DNA of 64,000 nt, from the NCBI GenBank assembly GCA_030668485.1, contig DAOUTW010000010.1, forward strand, positions 1-64,000, in the 5' to 3' direction. Below are positions 17,901-26,341 of the stretch, piece after piece. The first letter of the stretch is position 1. Every line of letters starts with the position of its first letter. This stretch comes from Candidatus Zixiibacteriota bacterium (GTDB lineage Bacteria; Zixibacteria; MSB-5A5; GN15; JAAZOE01). The notes beneath the pieces are model-generated. The model was not told the DNA's origin. It searched no databases and saw only the letters and a list, made by a program, of their open reading frames with translations. A program made the position numbers and the translations under genes.

Positions 17901-19388
17901 TTATTCCTCAAAGATTATCGCCTGGAATTTGTAGATTTCGGTGTCCTTCTCCTTGTAGGCGTTGGGGAATAAGTTGGCCTTACGGCAGGTGTTCTCCAGA
18001 AATGCGGTACGATCCCAGCCGTAATCGGTCGCCACCTGTGGCAACAACAATCCGCGATACCGCCCTTTGATAATCATCAACCCGTCGCGGCCAACTTCGA
18101 TCTCATCGAGCGAGGCGACTCTCTGGAGCGGCGTCAGGACCGAAATCTCGATATGAATCTCATCCAACTCGTTGGCCGTCACCGGTGGGAATCGCGGATC
18201 GGAAACAGCCGCCTGAATAGCGCAATAAGAAACGGTCTCATGCAGTGGTTTGATAGCCACTGTGTGGCCGATACAGCCGCGTAACTGCCCTTGTTTATTC
18301 AGAGTGACAAAGGCGGCTCCCATCTGCTTGAGATTGTCGGAAACTTCGAAGGTGGGAGTGGTGCCGTCGGCCAGATATGATTCAATCGTCTTGCGGGCGA
18401 TGACCAGCAGTTGAGCTTTATCATCATCGGTGACAAACATCTTCTCCGGAAGATCACTCTCTTCGACTTTTGGATTGACGGCCTGAGAGTCATCGGATTT
18501 GTATATGACCGCCGCGATATAACTGACAACCGAACTCTTATCGCCCGAAACATCACCGGAATCGCCGTACTTGAGGATTTTGACTTTATCGGCCCCCAAC
18601 GCTTTGGCTGCCTTTATGACAGATACTGTCGATGCTCCGCCGCAGGCCTGAGTTTTTTCCTCGGCCAGATATTTTTCCAGCCTGTTATCGTCGAGAGCCT
18701 TAATACATTCCAGCCCGGCCGAATCATACGGCCAACCTTCGGTGGCCGACATATAATGCTGCCAGTCGGTAGAGGCGACAATGATGGTTTGATCATCAAA
18801 ATCAACCGACGATAACGCCTTGGCCAGAGTATTGATAGTCTTCGTATCAGGACGGCCCATTATGGCCGGAACGATGGTGAAATCGTCAAGTACCGTTTGC
18901 AAATACGGGAGCTGGACCTCGAGGCAATGCTCCTGAGTATGAGCGTCAGAAACGACTCGAATCATTTTATCGTGATCGATCATCTGATTGCAAAGATCAT
19001 TATGGCATTTAACCGTACCGAGAGGGGTAAGCCAGTCGACACCGGGGCCGTAAATCGAAATCCCCTCGAAACGATAGCGATGCGACGGCCCGCACAGGAT
19101 AACTTTGTTGATGCCGGAATTCTCCAACAGCTTATAAGAATGAGCCGCAATCGCCCCGGAATAAACCAGCCCGGCATGGGGCACGATAAGGGCAATGATC
19201 TGCCCGTCGATTTCAGGGACATCGACTTGCTGGAGATGCTGTGTCACAGTCCGGGTTAATTCATCAGCATTGGCAGAGTAAAACGCTCCCGCCACAGCCG
19301 GTTGCCTGGTTTCGGCAAGCCCAGTATCAGCACTCATGGCAAATGCAAAGGAAAAAGCAAGGAATTGCAAAATGGCTATAATCTTCAT
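17901..19388 (-). CDS. amrB: Memo-AMMECR1 fusion (AmmeMemoRadiSam systems B and A) with signal peptide
   Basis: 495 residues. Start: the ATG at 19388 has a near-perfect AGAGGTGAT site, better than a GTG 9 bases upstream. Signal peptide about 1-26 (MKIIAILQFLAFSFAFAMSA). Residues about 28-290 are a Memo-like domain with its conserved blocks AVAGAFYSANADEL, VPHAGLVYSG, CGPSHRYRFEGI, HCLEVQLPYLQ, STDWQHY and ACGGAS, which supply the His and Cys of the metal-binding pocket. Residues about 310-495 are an AMMECR1 domain with RGCIGH and FPPVTANELDEIHIEISVL. The two domains are separate genes in many prokaryotes. Neighbouring, divergent genes encode DUF362 and the radical SAM partner. The signal peptide puts this protein outside the cytoplasm, which is unusual. 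The chemistry of the system is not established. Confidence 0.9.
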   Translation of the reverse strand: MKIIAILQFLAFSFAFAMSADTGLAETRQPAVAGAFYSANADELTRTVTQHLQQVDVPEIDGQIIALIVPHAGLVYSGAIAAHSYKLLENSGINKVILCGPSHRYRFEGISIYGPGVDWLTPLGTVKCHNDLCNQMIDHDKMIRVVSDAHTQEHCLEVQLPYLQTVLDDFTIVPAIMGRPDTKTINTLAKALSSVDFDDQTIIVASTDWQHYMSATEGWPYDSAGLECIKALDDNRLEKYLAEEKTQACGGASTVSVIKAAKALGADKVKILKYGDSGDVSGDKSSVVSYIAAVIYKSDDSQAVNPKVEESDLPEKMFVTDDDKAQLLVIARKTIESYLADGTTPTFEVSDNLKQMGAAFVTLNKQGQLRGCIGHTVAIKPLHETVSYCAIQAAVSDPRFPPVTANELDEIHIEISVLTPLQRVASLDEIEVGRDGLMIIKGRYRGLLLPQVATDYGWDRTAFLENTCRKANLFPNAYKEKDTEIYKFQAIIFEE

Positions 19389-19406
19389 AATTATCACCTC
19401 TTTCGC

Positions 19407-19435
19407 AGGATAAGTCTCCGGAAGCGGCCGGTCAA
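19407..19435 (-). promoter_or_regulatory. Predicted promoter TTGACC-17-TATCCT
   Basis: Minus strand, 19 bases before the Memo-AMMECR1 start. It shares a 95-base divergent control region with the DUF362-amrS operon. Confidence 0.5.
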
Positions 19436-19446
19436 GGCAAAAAGGA

Positions 19447-19477
19447 TTGGCAGATCGATATGGTTCCTTTGTATATT
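19447..19477 (+). promoter_or_regulatory. Predicted promoter TTGGCA-19-TATATT
   Basis: Spacing is long, but the TATATT box ends 6 bases before the ATG at 19484 and no Shine-Dalgarno site exists, so a leaderless message is likely. Confidence 0.4.
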
Positions 19478-19483
19478 ATATGT

Positions 19484-20407
19484 ATGAGCCGAGTGGTGGT
19501 GGTTAAATATTCGGGCAACGCCGACAACAAATTCCTCGATAAGAAACAGTATCGTCGGCTATTGGAAACGGCGCTGGGCAAGCTTGCCAGAGACGCCGAC
19601 TATAAGACGTATATCATGCAGCGTTTTCCCAAAGGGGCGGTCGGTATGAAAACCAATTGCCTGGCCGCTTTCAATCCGACGCTATCGCCGCTAATTGACG
19701 CCCTTTCGGAATTAATCACTAAAAACTCGAAAATCGACAACAATGACCTGATCGTATGGGAAAGGACCAATAAGGAACTCAAGCGGGCCGGGTATAAGCT
19801 GAACGCCTCGTCATTCGGACGGCGTTACCTCGGCACCGACTCATCCGGTGTCGGTTACGATGACAGCCAATTCTACAGCGCCGGCAAAGTCGACAGCATG
19901 GTCACCCGCATCCTCACCCGCATGGTCGATCACAATATCAACCTGGGCGTGCTCAAGCACCATTCCATCGCCGGGATGTCGGCCGGAATGAAAAATATGT
20001 ATGGCGCGGTTCACAACCCGAACAAATATCATGGCAACAACTGCAGCCCCTTCACAGCCGATATCAACAACCTCGAACCGATAAAAAGCAAACACCGTTT
20101 AACGGTTATCGATGCCGTCCGGGTGCAGTATGACAAAGGGCCCGGTTTCAACTCCAAATATATGGGATATTACAACGGCCTGGTTCTCTCGGAAAATCCG
20201 GTCGCTGCCGACAGTGTCGCCCTGATGATTCTGGATCATCTACGGCGGGAGAACGGTTTGCCGCAACTGGCAGCCACCTCACAAAAAGTTAAATACCTGG
20301 AAGCCGCCGAAAAAATCGGGCTGGGTACCGCTAATATTAAAAGTATCGATCTTCAGGTAGCAGTAGTTGCCTCCGATGGCACAACCTCTACAGGGGACCT
20401 GTTCTGA
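19484..20407 (+). CDS. DUF362-family protein
   Basis: 307 residues. I chose the ATG at 19484 (MSRVVVVKYSGN) over one 24 bases earlier because the TATATT box at 19472 would overlap the longer form. Family marks are GMKTNCLA (about 52-59), LKHHSIAGMSAGMKNMYGAV (about 150-170) and AVRVQYDKGPGF (about 215-225). DUF362 proteins occur near iron-sulfur and radical SAM genes; no reaction is proven to my knowledge. No signal peptide is seen, unlike the second DUF362 protein at 26338. The stop overlaps the amrS ATG by one base, so translation is probably coupled. It is the first gene of a three-gene operon. Confidence 0.88.
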   Translation: MSRVVVVKYSGNADNKFLDKKQYRRLLETALGKLARDADYKTYIMQRFPKGAVGMKTNCLAAFNPTLSPLIDALSELITKNSKIDNNDLIVWERTNKELKRAGYKLNASSFGRRYLGTDSSGVGYDDSQFYSAGKVDSMVTRILTRMVDHNINLGVLKHHSIAGMSAGMKNMYGAVHNPNKYHGNNCSPFTADINNLEPIKSKHRLTVIDAVRVQYDKGPGFNSKYMGYYNGLVLSENPVAADSVALMILDHLRRENGLPQLAATSQKVKYLEAAEKIGLGTANIKSIDLQVAVVASDGTTSTGDLF

Positions 20408-21546
20408 TGGATCGGCGCAAGTTTATAAAATGTCTTGGATGCACAGCCGCTGCCGCCGCGGCTTCACAAACCGATTTCCTCCCCAGGGCTCTGGGTGGGC
20501 TGCAGAATGCCTATGCCTTCAGCTATACCGAAAAATTGTCAAAAGTCGAGGCCCGTTTCTACAAGAAACTTGAAGAAGGCGGTATTGAATGCGGCTTATG
20601 CCCCCGTCATTGTCGGATAACCGATCTGGAGCGAGGCTATTGTGGCGTACGCGAAAACCGCGATGATGTTTACTATACCCTGGTTTATGGATTACCATGC
20701 GCCCTCAACATCGATCCGATCGAGAAAAAACCGCTCTTCCATTTTCATCCGGGAACAACCGCCTTTTCGCTGGCGACGGCCGGATGTAATGTCAATTGTA
20801 AATGCTGTCAAAACTGGGATATATCGCAATCGCGGCCGGAACAGACCAAAAACATAGATATGCCGCCCAAAGATGTTATCGATATCTGCCGGGAAAGAAA
20901 AATCCCGACTATCGCCTATACCTATTCCGAGCCGGTAATATTTTATGAATACATGTCCGATATTGCCGAGCTAGGACATAAACATGATATCAAGTCGGTC
21001 ATGATCACCGGTGGATATATCGAAAAGGAACCGCTGGCGGAATTGATCCCGCGACTCGATGCGATCAAGGTTGATCTTAAGGCGATACGCACCGATTATT
21101 ACCGCGATTATGTCGACGGTGAATTACAGCCGGTGCTCGATGGTCTGGTGCAGATGAAAAAAGCGGGGATTTGGCTGGAGCTGGTATACCTGGTAATTCC
21201 GACCCTGAATGATTCGGACGCGGAATTCAAAGAACTGGCGAGGTGGATAAAAACCAACCTCGGAAGCGATGTTCCGGTACATTTTTCACGTTTCCATCCG
21301 CAGTATCTGCTGAAGAATCTGCCGATGACGCCGGAGGCGACCCTGCAGCGGGCGCATGATATATCCAAAGCCGAGGGGCTTGATTTTGTTTACCTCGGGA
21401 ACCTGCCGGGACATCCGGCCGAGTCGACTTATTGTCCCGGATGCGGCGAGATTCTGATCGAACGGCGTGGCTATCGGGTTGCTCCTCGTAATCTCAAGGG
21501 GAATCGCTGCGGATCATGCGACCGCGAAATCCCCGGGCGATTTTAA
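20407..21546 (+). CDS. amrS: AmmeMemoRadiSam radical SAM enzyme with Tat-like signal
   Basis: 379 residues. The radical SAM motif is TAGCNVNCKCCQNW (Cys127, Cys131, Cys134; CxxxCxxC). Upstream is a Cys cluster ECGLCPRHCRI...GYCGVRE (62-81) and near the end a zinc-ribbon-like pair (YCPGCGEILIERRGY, RCGSCDREI), all typical of the family. AmrS belongs with PflA-like activases in sequence and co-occurs with Memo and AMMECR1 genes; its substrate is unknown. The N-terminus reads MDRRKFIKCLGCTAAAAAAS, which looks like a twin-arginine signal, but it has only DRRKF and an alanine-rich core. If real, this enzyme works outside the cytoplasm. It overlaps the DUF362 stop by one base and lies 3 bases before the next gene. 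Confidence 0.92.
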   Translation: MDRRKFIKCLGCTAAAAAASQTDFLPRALGGLQNAYAFSYTEKLSKVEARFYKKLEEGGIECGLCPRHCRITDLERGYCGVRENRDDVYYTLVYGLPCALNIDPIEKKPLFHFHPGTTAFSLATAGCNVNCKCCQNWDISQSRPEQTKNIDMPPKDVIDICRERKIPTIAYTYSEPVIFYEYMSDIAELGHKHDIKSVMITGGYIEKEPLAELIPRLDAIKVDLKAIRTDYYRDYVDGELQPVLDGLVQMKKAGIWLELVYLVIPTLNDSDAEFKELARWIKTNLGSDVPVHFSRFHPQYLLKNLPMTPEATLQRAHDISKAEGLDFVYLGNLPGHPAESTYCPGCGEILIERRGYRVAPRNLKGNRCGSCDREIPGRF

Positions 21547-21549
21547 ATC

Positions 21550-23718
21550 ATGAAGCGACAAGGATTTTTACTTGGCCTTTTCTCTGTCGGCGGACAGGTC
21601 CTTGTCCTCCGCGCACTGGTATCCTCGCTCAACGGCGATGAACTGTTTATCGGCACCGCCCTTTTCGGATGGCTAATTGCAGTTGCTCTTGGGGCTTATT
21701 GGGGTGGCAAATCACTGCGTCCTAAAAATCCGAATCTGCTGTTCGTCCTTGGTGCAATTTTACTGCCTGTGATGGTAGTCGCAGTGAAGCTTTCACCATT
21801 GATGGTAACTTCGGTGACCGGAGAGGTTGTCCCTTTTGTCAAAGCGGCAGTTATTTCCATACTTGCCATGATGCCAATCGGAATAATTTCCGGATGGTTA
21901 TTTCCCCTCATTACCAGAAAGATATTATTTCCAGCCTCGGATGCCGTTATCAAGGTTTATCTCTATGAAGGGATTGGAGCCTTTGCCGGCGGCCTGATTA
22001 TCTTCCTGCTGGTAATTGTAGATTTTCCAAACATCGTTGCAGGTGGAATTATATGTTCAGTTGTTGTTGGAAGTCTATTAGCGACCGGTAGTGTCTTCAG
22101 GCGGACCATGGTTATTATTGGATGCATAATTCTTGTCTTTGTGTGTTTTATTTATTTGTGGTCCGGCGATTACTACCTGGAATCCGCCAAAACTGAATCA
22201 TTTGAAATCAGCTACAGTATTTATACATCCTACGGACATTACCTGTTACTAAAGAGAGAAGGCAATCTGACGCTAATGACCGATAACATGTTGGAAGTCA
22301 CATATCCGGACCCGGAAACGGCGGAGAATCAATTCCTGGTTCCAATGATATATTCTCCTTCTTCCACATCGATTGTGTACATCGGGCAGGGGCATTTTAT
22401 GCTGGCCTCGTTAGCTAAGGGTAAAATTCCGGATACCGTAGCGACCGTTCATCCAAGACCGTTAATGGGACGGATATTATATCCCAAAATAATCGACATG
22501 GGGGGGTATTGGCCTATTATGGCGCCGAAGGTCACCGACCCGGTGGACTATTTTTCCTCAAACAGCGATTATGCCCTATATGATATAGTCATCCTCAATT
22601 CCGGTTTGCCGGACAGCTATACCCACAGCCGGTATTTCACATCCCGGTTTTTGCAGTCGGTGAAAAATAAAATGTCCGATTCCAGTGTGCTGTCGATTCC
22701 GCTGGCATACGATACCGATAGATACATAACGGCGGAGACACAGGATGTTCTCTCGATTATCTATGCGACCCTATCGGCTGAGTTTGCCAATGTATCTGTC
22801 TGGCCGGGAACAACAACCATCTTCCTGGCTTCGGATCGGGTTCCGCTTGATCTGACTACCGATGAAATTATTGGACGTCTTGACGAACACAACCTCGGCG
22901 GCGATTATATCTCCGATGCCTATTTGTATGATCGCCTCAGTGAGATGAAGGTAGAACGGCTGCATTCCGCAATCTCCGGATCAGCTCCGGTTAACACTAT
23001 CGATAAGCCGATACTTACGCATTACCAGGCTCTGTATCGGTCAACGGCACATCCGGTGGACCGGAGTGTTATTTCGTTCATTCTGGGATGGTCGTGGTGG
23101 CTGCTGATGGTTCCGATTGTCATTATTTTCTTATTCTGGAGATCGTACCGGGAGGGGGGGACCTCACCCGCATTCGGTTTATTTCTATATTTCACCGCCG
23201 GAGTGGTCTCATTGTCATTGGAATTGATATCGTTTTATCTCTATCAGACGATGGCCGGATCTCTCTACTCGGAAATGGCGCTGCTGATAGGAACCTTTAT
23301 GCTCGGTCTGGCGGTGGGTACATATTATGCGCATAAAACCGGCGATGGCCCGCTTCAATTTCCCGCCCTGATTATTTTGTTGATAGCCACCCTTATCTTT
23401 CTGACAACCTGGAATAAGATCGGAACCGACACTCTGCTTCTGTTTCATACACTGTTCCTATTTGTAGTCGCAGTGGCAACCGGAACATTGTTTGTGGGAG
23501 CCACCAATATTTATTACGGAGACAACAAGCAGACTAATCGAGGTCTCGGCTATGCTTGGGAACTGGCCGGTTCAGCATTGGGAGCGCTTCTAACTTTGAC
23601 TATACTATTGCCGGTAATCGGTCTGACCTGGTTGCTGATTTCACTGATGAGTTTAATCGTTCTGGCCTTGGCCGGCGCGATTATAACTCACAGGCCGATG
23701 AAAATATACCTGGGGTAA
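21550..23718 (+). CDS. Polytopic membrane protein with degenerate spermidine-synthase-like domain
   Basis: 722 residues: about seven membrane segments (1-215), a soluble domain (about 220-500) and about seven more (515-720, LGWSWWLLMVPIVIIFLFW to the end). The order matches the family of MFS-like membrane proteins fused to a spermidine-synthase fold. In the soluble domain the fold's YxxYLLLxREGNLTLMTDN strand pair is present, but the glycine-rich nucleotide loop is VYIGQGHF in place of the usual LxIGGGDG, and the acidic residues that bind the polyamine are not obvious. I infer a fold without that reaction. It is the third gene in the DUF362-amrS operon and could be a carrier or assembly factor for it. 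Confidence 0.75.
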   Translation: MKRQGFLLGLFSVGGQVLVLRALVSSLNGDELFIGTALFGWLIAVALGAYWGGKSLRPKNPNLLFVLGAILLPVMVVAVKLSPLMVTSVTGEVVPFVKAAVISILAMMPIGIISGWLFPLITRKILFPASDAVIKVYLYEGIGAFAGGLIIFLLVIVDFPNIVAGGIICSVVVGSLLATGSVFRRTMVIIGCIILVFVCFIYLWSGDYYLESAKTESFEISYSIYTSYGHYLLLKREGNLTLMTDNMLEVTYPDPETAENQFLVPMIYSPSSTSIVYIGQGHFMLASLAKGKIPDTVATVHPRPLMGRILYPKIIDMGGYWPIMAPKVTDPVDYFSSNSDYALYDIVILNSGLPDSYTHSRYFTSRFLQSVKNKMSDSSVLSIPLAYDTDRYITAETQDVLSIIYATLSAEFANVSVWPGTTTIFLASDRVPLDLTTDEIIGRLDEHNLGGDYISDAYLYDRLSEMKVERLHSAISGSAPVNTIDKPILTHYQALYRSTAHPVDRSVISFILGWSWWLLMVPIVIIFLFWRSYREGGTSPAFGLFLYFTAGVVSLSLELISFYLYQTMAGSLYSEMALLIGTFMLGLAVGTYYAHKTGDGPLQFPALIILLIATLIFLTTWNKIGTDTLLLFHTLFLFVVAVATGTLFVGATNIYYGDNKQTNRGLGYAWELAGSALGALLTLTILLPVIGLTWLLISLMSLIVLALAGAIITHRPMKIYLG

Positions 23719-23754
23719 GAGATTAATAGCTGATAGATAAAGACGTTGATTTTT

Positions 23755-24660
23755 TTAACCGACTTTTTCCGGTAATGAATTTATCCAGTCATTCATAAAT
23801 TGCTTGTGCCGCTCGTCATAGCCCATCATGGCAGTCATAATATCATTTTTTATTCCTATAATGACCCGGCCGTATCGTTGGTGCTCGATTATAAATCCCT
23901 TGTCCTCATCATAAGGGATATCTTCGGGAAGAGGACGGATAGTGCTGTCGGCCTCGGCAATCTTACTCCATTGTAGAAACATTGCCTCGGCACTGTCACA
24001 GGCAAGAAAAAGAAAAACAGTATCAGTATCAATCTTCTGATAACTGGAATAGACACATTTCATAAAATCGATACCCAAAAAGGCATTGGGGAAATACATG
24101 GCCGAAGACGGCACGGTCCCTTCCGAAGGGAACAGAGCAAAACGATCCGGCATGGTATTGTCACCTGGAATTTCATCGGCATAGTAGGCCGCCAGATCAT
24201 CCAGAGCCCTGGCCGGTTTTTCGGAATCGTCAAAACCCATGGTGTGAACGACGTAAGGTCCTTTTACAAAATAGACATTCGGCAATGACCGGAAACCTTC
24301 GACGCCGATCGGGAAAGTTTTGTCGGAATTACCCCAGCGGACGTGGCTATAATAACCATATGCGTCCTCCGGCGATGCGAAGCGGTAGATTTCAACCTCA
24401 AGAACAATATCATCCCCGGTGTAATCGGCGCTGGCCATATCGATGAAGTTGAAACGCTGGATGAATTGTGCTTCGTTGGTGTAATAGGTCAGCGAATCAC
24501 CTCTGAAGACCAATACTTCGGCAGAGCGGTCCAGTCCCAGTTCGGATATCGACTCCGGAATGAACTCTTCAGGGGTGACGCGAGTGTCTTTACCGGTGCA
24601 GGAGATCAGTATCAAAAACAACAGAACTGAACAGGTGAAAAAGGAGTTCGATTTATTCAT
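23755..24660 (-). CDS. DUF6599-like lipoprotein
   Basis: 301 residues from the ATG at 24660, which has GAGGCGG upstream; an ATG 27 bases earlier is possible. Lipobox LILISC gives Cys at about 20. The rest matches the DUF6599 pattern as I know it: a first half with VEIYRFASPEDAYGYYSHVR (about 90-110) and a second half with FPNAFLGIDFMKCVYSSYQK (about 200-215). Function unknown. It is the last gene of the minus-strand operon DUF362, polyferredoxin, lipoprotein and overlaps the reading of the polyferredoxin end only in its alternative start. Its placement suggests a membrane-tethered, non-cytoplasmic part of the redox system. Confidence 0.75.
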   Translation of the reverse strand: MNKSNSFFTCSVLLFLILISCTGKDTRVTPEEFIPESISELGLDRSAEVLVFRGDSLTYYTNEAQFIQRFNFIDMASADYTGDDIVLEVEIYRFASPEDAYGYYSHVRWGNSDKTFPIGVEGFRSLPNVYFVKGPYVVHTMGFDDSEKPARALDDLAAYYADEIPGDNTMPDRFALFPSEGTVPSSAMYFPNAFLGIDFMKCVYSSYQKIDTDTVFLFLACDSAEAMFLQWSKIAEADSTIRPLPEDIPYDEDKGFIIEHQRYGRVIIGIKNDIMTAMMGYDERHKQFMNDWINSLPEKVG

Positions 24661-24667
24661 GACCGCC

Positions 24668-26341
24668 TCAGGTTTTTTGTGCTCCATTTCTTTGTAGCAG
24701 AATCTGATTCTCCGGCGAACGAGATTCGCCTATCGAGGTAATATACACGGCTGGTTTGTCGATCACCGGGCAGGCAAATTCACACGCTCCGCAACCGGTA
24801 CATAATTCCGGCTCGATATAGGGACGCTTGACCAGACTTGACTGTCCATTGCGATCAACAACGTTCTCCTCTATGAAAAATACCGCCTTGGGTGACGTCG
24901 GACACCATTCCTCACAAACAATACAGGTTTTGCCCATTGCCCACGGCAGACAGCGGCCGCGATCAAAGAAGGCGGTGCCGATCCGGTTCGGCGGATTATC
25001 CTTATCGCCGACTTTTTGGAGAGTGGTCAATTCCAAAATCGCCCCGGTTGGGCAAACCTGTCCGCATAGAGTGCAGGTCGGCTCGCAATATCCGATGCGG
25101 GCGATTATAATCGGCGTCCAGATACCCTCCAGCCCCGATTCCAGAAGGGTCGGGTGCAGGGCATTATTGGGGCAGACCCGCATGCATTGACCGCAACGAA
25201 TACATTTGGCCAAAAACGCCGATTCATCGACAGCGCCCGGCGGACGGATAAGTCCCGGATTGGGATTGGCCTCATAGGCATCGCCGGAGCGTATCATCGG
25301 GACGAACACGGCACCGGCGGCCAGTGAAGCCAGAACTTTCCGGCGCGTGATATCGACTTTAGGCGTCCCCGCCGGATTGGCGGCAGTGTGTTCCTGGTCA
25401 GGGAAGAAGCAGAAACTGAGAGAATTTTCCGGGCAGGTGGCCTGGCAATTGAGACAAAGATGGCATTCCGCCTGCCGCCATTTCGATCCGACATCGGGAT
25501 TATCGGCCCCCTGACAATGAAGCAGGCATTCATTACAATGGGTGCAAGACGGCTCGTCTTTTTTCAATCCAAAGATAGCATAACGCGAAAAAATCCCCAG
25601 CATCGCCCCCAGCGGACAAACGGCGCGGCACCAGAAGCGGGTATAGATACGGTTCAGTACCAGGACAATTATAAAAAGCAGACCAATGGTCAGCATGGCA
25701 TGAAAATGGACTTGCCGGAAATTAAAAAAGAGGGGGGCGAGAAGGTCGTAAACATACTGCGCGGCGTCACCCAGTGGAGGGTAGCCGATAGACTTGACCC
25801 AGCCGACAACGCCCAGCGCCCCGGTTTGGACAGTCGGCAGGACAACCGTACCGATCGAACGGGCCAAAAAGGGAAGCGGATCAAGCAGGCCGGCCTGCAG
25901 CGATCCCATCAGGGCGGCGGCGATGAAGAATAGGAAAACGAAATATTTTATCCGCTGATATTTTTTGTAGCGGTTGGAGTCGATCTTGCCTTTCCCTTTG
26001 CGGCGCAGGCGTTCGGAAGGGATTTCCGAAATCCAATGATTAAGCGAACCGAGAGGGCAGATCCAACCGCAAAAAAAACGTCCCAGAAAAATCGTCGGAA
26101 TCAAAATCACCAGCGACCAGAGGAGACCTTTATAAATTGTCCCACCGGAAAGCAGGGTGGTTAGCGCCGTTAGAGGGTCGAATTCGAGGAAAAGCGAGAC
26201 CGGATAGGGAAGCCTGATATCGCCTCCGGAAGTGGCCTCGAAGCTGACGCCGAAATTGGTTTTCAAAATGAGCCAGAAAAAGATCAGAAAGAATAGTACT
26301 TGAGATATCCGGCGAAGGTTTCTGGCCGATCGTGCTGTCAT
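24668..26341 (-). CDS. Fused NapH/NapG-like membrane polyferredoxin
   Basis: 557 residues. The N-terminal half (1-290) is NapH-like: membrane segments around 15-35, 65-95, 135-160, 175-195, 210-235 and the two cytoplasmic CxxxCP motifs FFCGWICPLGSLNHW and FWCRAVCPLGAMLGI. It goes on to Cys motifs CTHCNECLLHC and CHLCLNCQATCP. A second part begins with TRRKVLASLAAGAVFVPM, a twin-arginine-like segment inside the chain, and then has CIRCGQCMRVCP, CTLCGQVCP, CIVCEEWCP and CTGCGACEFACP, as in NapG. It should pass electrons from the quinone pool to outside acceptors or the reverse. The start overlaps the DUF362 stop by 4 bases (ATGA). It could supply electrons to the Memo/AmrS set. No nitrate reductase is nearby. 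Confidence 0.9.
   Translation of the reverse strand: MTARSARNLRRISQVLFFLIFFWLILKTNFGVSFEATSGGDIRLPYPVSLFLEFDPLTALTTLLSGGTIYKGLLWSLVILIPTIFLGRFFCGWICPLGSLNHWISEIPSERLRRKGKGKIDSNRYKKYQRIKYFVFLFFIAAALMGSLQAGLLDPLPFLARSIGTVVLPTVQTGALGVVGWVKSIGYPPLGDAAQYVYDLLAPLFFNFRQVHFHAMLTIGLLFIIVLVLNRIYTRFWCRAVCPLGAMLGIFSRYAIFGLKKDEPSCTHCNECLLHCQGADNPDVGSKWRQAECHLCLNCQATCPENSLSFCFFPDQEHTAANPAGTPKVDITRRKVLASLAAGAVFVPMIRSGDAYEANPNPGLIRPPGAVDESAFLAKCIRCGQCMRVCPNNALHPTLLESGLEGIWTPIIIARIGYCEPTCTLCGQVCPTGAILELTTLQKVGDKDNPPNRIGTAFFDRGRCLPWAMGKTCIVCEEWCPTSPKAVFFIEENVVDRNGQSSLVKRPYIEPELCTGCGACEFACPVIDKPAVYITSIGESRSPENQILLQRNGAQKT

Noticed and set aside
21550-23718. Calling this gene spermidine synthase
   Set aside because: The fold is suggested but the cofactor loop and catalytic Asp are changed, so the enzyme name is not supported.
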